DNA of 10,271 nt from Sulfurimonas sp. GTDB taxonomy: Bacteria > Campylobacterota > Campylobacteria > Campylobacterales > Sulfurimonadaceae. The stretch lies in NCBI RefSeq assembly GCF_023229105.1, contig NZ_JALNZY010000069.1, forward strand, positions 1-10,271, written 5' to 3'. Below the pieces are notes generated by a model. The model was not told where the DNA came from. It was given only the letters and a program-made list of their open reading frames with translations, and did no database searches. Positions 7,514 through 10,271 of the stretch are shown here, in pieces. The position numbers and the translations under genes are program-made. The first letter of the stretch is position 1; each line of letters starts with the position of its first letter.

Positions 7514-7953
7514 TTCTTTAAATCCTTTTTGCTTATTTTAATAATTTTATTGAGATTATGCTCATAAAAAGTAATCTGTTCCCTACCTTCATAGAGAATA
7601 TCACCGTTGTAAGTTCTTTTAGAAGTCTCTAAAATAGTCTCTTTTTTCATAAACATGAACTCCCCGATGCTATTGCCGATAGGGTGAAAAAGTGTTAATA
7701 GCACAAGAAAAGAGAGTACGCCTATGATAAAGAGACTGATTTTATTATTATTTAGGTACACGACAATGTAGCCTAAAATAAGTGTTAAGCCAAAAAATAG
7801 ATAGCCGTTTTGATTGTCCGCAAACAAAATATTGTAGTAGAGGTCAATGTTATAAAAATTTATATAATTGAGTAAAATCCCCAAAAAGAGAAAAAAATCC
7901 AAAATAAAAGTTATAAACATACCCGTAAAAAACGCTTGTAGTGCCTTGTTCAT
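7510..7953 (-). CDS. Small membrane protein of unknown function
   Basis: I do not recognise a named family for this 147-aa protein. It has three clear hydrophobic helices (roughly 8-30, 50-67 and 73-90) rich in Phe, Leu and Ile, with a short Asn/Tyr-rich loop (31-49) between the first two. A polar C-terminal region (about 100-147) is rich in Lys and Glu and ends in a run of lysines. That is a plausible inner-membrane protein with a soluble tail. The ATG at 7953 overlaps the stop of the YrdC-like gene (ATGA), with AAGGA upstream, and its own stop overlaps the GTG of the lipoprotein gene. The conserved-looking frame and coupling on both sides argue that it is real. Position suggests a link to the envelope-directed lipoprotein and ligase, but no function can be assigned. 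Confidence 0.8.
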   Translation of the reverse strand: MNKALQAFFTGMFITFILDFFLFLGILLNYINFYNIDLYYNILFADNQNGYLFFGLTLILGYIVVYLNNNKISLFIIGVLSFLVLLTLFHPIGNSIGEFMFMKKETILETSKRTYNGDILYEGREQITFYEHNLNKIIKISKKDLKK

Positions 7954-8381
7954 CTTAATTTTTTCCTTTTTAAAGAGTTTATTTTTATAAGTGAGGACGC
8001 ATCTTTTTCACTCAAAGAGTTCCAATTTTCTACTATTATATCAGCTTTTGATTCACAAAAATCTCTATTGAAGCTCTCAGCACTTTTATTTGCCGAAGTT
8101 GAGTAAAACCAAGGAGTCTCTCTTAGTATCTGTGAATCAAGTGCGATTTTTGCAACTCTAAATGAGAAATTATTTAGGATAAAAGTGGTTTTTTTTGAGC
8201 GGCGAACTAGATTTTTTCTCTTTTTTTCAACTCTATTTCCATCTTCAAGAAAGCTTTTAAAGTCTTTGTAAACTTTTATAAAAGGTTTTGTTTGAGGACG
8301 GGATTTTATCTCGTAGAGTTTTTGCGCATCTTGCGACAAAAAACCGACTGTAGTGTCGGTTTGAGTGAGTATTACAGGCAT
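7950..8381 (-). CDS. Shortened YrdC/Sua5-like protein
   Basis: This protein of ~143 aa resembles the N-terminal and nucleotide-binding parts of the YrdC/Sua5/TsaC fold, which makes threonylcarbamoyl-AMP for the t6A tRNA modification. Numbered from the GTG at 8384, the recognisable pieces are TDTTVGF (9-15, cf. PT[ED]TxYG), KSRPQTKPF (27-35, the K-x-R motif), TTFILNNFSFRVA (66-78, cf. the TFxxP and AVRV strands) and STSAN (95-99). TsaC is ~190 aa. Here the PGPVT region is altered and the segment between the strands and the C-terminal part are reduced. It may be a degenerate paralogue with another role, and the genome probably carries a full-length enzyme elsewhere. The start is GTG 8384 or, more likely, ATG 8381. 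No good ribosome site is seen, but carB ends 2 nt before the ATG, so coupling is likely. Confidence 0.75.
   Translation of the reverse strand: MPVILTQTDTTVGFLSQDAQKLYEIKSRPQTKPFIKVYKDFKSFLEDGNRVEKKRKNLVRRSKKTTFILNNFSFRVAKIALDSQILRETPWFYSTSANKSAESFNRDFCESKADIIVENWNSLSEKDASSLIKINSLKRKKLR
8338..8362 (-). terminator. Terminator-like hairpin inside the first codons of the YrdC-like gene
   Basis: Reading the minus strand, AAACCGAC (8362-8355) pairs perfectly over 8 bp with GTCGGTTT (8348-8341) around the 6-nt loop ACTACA. A run of six T (8343-8338) ends the structure, three of them in the stem. This is the shape of an intrinsic terminator, 21 nt after the carB stop, yet it is also codons for QTDTTVGFL of the next gene. 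Whether it terminates in vivo is untested. A translating ribosome could prevent it from forming. Confidence 0.5.
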
Positions 8382-8383
8382 CA

Positions 8384-10271
8384 CTATGCGAGAAAATCTT
8401 GTAGCGCTTTAGCGTTTGACCATGAATCATCTTTCATTTCATCAAGGGCTAAAATAAGTGCTCTTGCAGCACTCATAGTCGTAAAGTAAGGAATATTTCT
8501 CTTAAGAACTTCTTGACGGATAACAATCGCATCTTTTTTGCTTGTGTTATTATCAGACGTGTTAATCGCCATATGAATAGCATCGTTTTTCATGCTGTCT
8601 TCTATGTTTGGACGACCTTCTGAGATTTTTAAAACCACTTCGCAAGGGATTCCTGCTGCTTCTATAACGGCTTGTGTGCCCTTTGTTGCAACGAGGGTAA
8701 AGCCGTGTCTATGAAGACCGCTTGCAATCTCCGGAGCATGTTTTTTGTCGGTATCTACAAAAGAGAGAAAACAGGTTCCCTCCCTTACTATTTTATTGCC
8801 TGCCGCAATTTGTGCTTTTGCAAAACTGATACCGAAGTTTGAGCTTATGCCCATAACTTCGCCGGTTGATTTCATCTCAGGCCCTAGAACTAAATCTGCG
8901 CCGTAGAGTTTATGAAACGGGAAAACTGCTTCTTTAACAGAGATGTGTCCTTTTAGACGAGGCTTTAAGAGTCCATTCTCCTCCATAACAATGTTGTATT
9001 TGTCATAATATTCCAAAGCACTTCTTAGAGTCTCTCCCACCATAACACGAGTAGCAACTTTTGCTAGAGGCATTCCCGTAGCTTTACTTACAAAAGGAAC
9101 AGTTCTTGAAGCTCTCGGATTTACCTCGATAAGATAAATCTCATCCTGATATATTGCATACTGGACATTCATAAGCCCGCGAACCCCAAGCCCCAAAGCG
9201 ATGGTTTTTGTCTGCTGCTCAACTTTGTCAATCATCTCTTTTGATAAGTTAACCGGAGGAAGTGAACATGCGCTGTCCCCCGAGTGGATACCCGCCTCTT
9301 CGATATGCTGCATAACTGAGCCTATATAGACATCCACGCCATCACAGATAGCATCAACATCAAGCTCAATAGCCTGATCTAAAAACTTATCGATTAAAAC
9401 AGGCGCATTGTTTGAAACTGATACCGCAAAATCCATATACTGTTTTAGCTCATCTTCGCTGTAAACTATTCGCATACCGCGCCCGCCAAGAACAAATGAG
9501 GGGCGTACAAGCACAGGGTAGCCAAGTCTTTGTGCAATCACATAAGACTCCTCTTTTGTGCGTGCAAGACCATTTAAAGGCTGCTTTAAACCATGTTGGT
9601 TTACAAAGTTTGAAAATTGCTCTCTATCCTCTGCCAAATCTATAACATGTGAAGGCGTTCCCGCAATTTTTGCTCCAATCTTAGTTAGTGCATCTGCGAG
9701 TTTTAGAGGTGTCTGCCCACCAAAGTGAACAATTATTCCATCTGGCTGCTCATTCTCGATAACCTCTCTTACATGCTCAAAATCAATCGGCTCAAAGTAA
9801 AGAACATCAGAGGTGTCATAATCAGTTGAGACTGTCTCTGGATTACAGTTGTACATGATAGTCTCAATGCCCATCTCTTTAAGCGCAAATGCAGCATGAA
9901 CACAGCAGTAGTCAAACTCAATACCTTGACCGATTCTGTTTGGACCGCCGCCTAAAATAAGCACTTTTTTATTTTCGCTTACTCTGTTTTTAACATTTGG
10001 AAGTCTTGTTATATTTGTTGTTGAGTATAGATATGGAGTAAGCGCTTCAAACTCTGCCGCACAGGTGTCAACTTCATTGTACTCTAGGTTTACGCCTAGA
10101 GATTTTTTAGCCTTGTAAACATCATCTTCGCAAACATTTACATTTGAGTTTTTAGTTATAAGTTGCGCAATTCTTTTATCTGAAAAGCCGTCAACTTTTA
10201 CGTTTCTCATAAACTCTTCATCAAGCAAAATCTTATCTGTTATGATGCTCTCGGTTTTAATAAGCTCCTCT
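8384..10271 (-). CDS. carB: Carbamoyl-phosphate synthase large subunit, C-terminal ~60% (5' end outside window)
   Basis: CarB makes carbamoyl phosphate from bicarbonate, ATP and ammonia delivered by CarA, feeding pyrimidine and arginine synthesis in the cytosol. The frame is open to the right edge (EELIKTESIITDKI precedes the TTG at 10228), so that TTG is not a start. About 628 of ~1075 residues are present. Numbered from 10228 they are the oligomerisation segment ending in VDTCAAEF (53-60), the second synthetase half starting LGGGPNRIGQGIEFDYCC (92-109), NPETVSTDYDTS (129-140), HFGGQTPLKLA, the ATP-grasp loop VLGGRGM, HSGDSACSLPP and EVNPRASRTVPF. The last ~140 residues form the MGS-like allosteric domain. 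There, ATKGT and the Lys before SEGRP match the E. coli positions that bind UMP, IMP or ornithine, so feedback control is plausible. It is the first visible gene of the minus-strand run. Confidence 0.97.
   Translation of the reverse strand, partial: EELIKTESIITDKILLDEEFMRNVKVDGFSDKRIAQLITKNSNVNVCEDDVYKAKKSLGVNLEYNEVDTCAAEFEALTPYLYSTTNITRLPNVKNRVSENKKVLILGGGPNRIGQGIEFDYCCVHAAFALKEMGIETIMYNCNPETVSTDYDTSDVLYFEPIDFEHVREVIENEQPDGIIVHFGGQTPLKLADALTKIGAKIAGTPSHVIDLAEDREQFSNFVNQHGLKQPLNGLARTKEESYVIAQRLGYPVLVRPSFVLGGRGMRIVYSEDELKQYMDFAVSVSNNAPVLIDKFLDQAIELDVDAICDGVDVYIGSVMQHIEEAGIHSGDSACSLPPVNLSKEMIDKVEQQTKTIALGLGVRGLMNVQYAIYQDEIYLIEVNPRASRTVPFVSKATGMPLAKVATRVMVGETLRSALEYYDKYNIVMEENGLLKPRLKGHISVKEAVFPFHKLYGADLVLGPEMKSTGEVMGISSNFGISFAKAQIAAGNKIVREGTCFLSFVDTDKKHAPEIASGLHRHGFTLVATKGTQAVIEAAGIPCEVVLKISEGRPNIEDSMKNDAIHMAINTSDNNTSKKDAIVIRQEVLKRNIPYFTTMSAARALILALDEMKDDSWSNAKALQDFLA

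Noticed and set aside
8189..8196. Eight-base T run (A run in the YrdC-like gene) as a possible phase-variable tract
   Set aside because: Phase variation in this group mostly uses longer G/C tracts. Runs of eight A/T are expected by chance at this base composition, and the frame is intact.

Overview
The window is AT-rich, gene-dense bacterial DNA. Its gene content points to Campylobacterota (Epsilonproteobacteria), most likely a free-living Sulfurimonas-like organism. The pointers are a futalosine-pathway menaquinone gene (mqnE), a Campylobacter-type single-subunit oligosaccharyltransferase (PglB), a short (~406 aa) phosphoglucose isomerase, and a UPF0323-type lipoprotein beside a glutathionylspermidine-synthase-like ATP-grasp protein. 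The assignment rests on recognised families, not on a database search.

Plus strand, 1-5695: the 3' end of mqnE is followed after 3 nt by a family-2 glycosyltransferase. Its last 8 nt overlap the start of pglB, the membrane enzyme that transfers a lipid-linked oligosaccharide onto Asn. A 61-nt gap with a possible weak promoter precedes galU (UDP-glucose synthesis), and pgi follows 3 nt after galU. GalU and Pgi interconvert and activate hexose phosphates. The glycosyltransferase and PglB build and use glycans, so most of this arm is a sugar-supply and glycosylation block. mqnE is an unrelated housekeeping neighbour. A hairpin followed by a T-run after pgi looks like the terminator.

Minus strand, 10271-5769: five genes form one tightly overlapping run, read from right to left. 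They are carB (5'-partial, large subunit of carbamoyl-phosphate synthetase), a shortened YrdC/Sua5-like protein, a small three-helix membrane protein of unknown function, a UPF0323-type lipoprotein, and the ATP-grasp ligase-like protein. Every junction is a stop/start overlap or a 1-3 nt step, so translational coupling is likely. The two arms converge at 5696-5768. There are no RNA genes, insertion sequences, CRISPR arrays or gene-free stretches over 100 nt.

The most interesting points are in the minus-strand run. (1) The lipoprotein has a lipobox, a GxxxGxxxG glycine zipper and a Ser/Thr-rich basic tail ending in Gly-Gly, and it is translationally coupled to an amide-forming ATP-grasp enzyme with its catalytic residues intact. 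This resembles the E. coli YgiB-YgiC pairing and suggests an uncharacterised envelope protein-modification system. (2) A near-perfect intrinsic-terminator shape lies inside the first codons of the YrdC-like gene, just after carB, and could throttle expression of the downstream genes. (3) pglB is paired with a single glycosyltransferase, which may be a glycan-branching enzyme.
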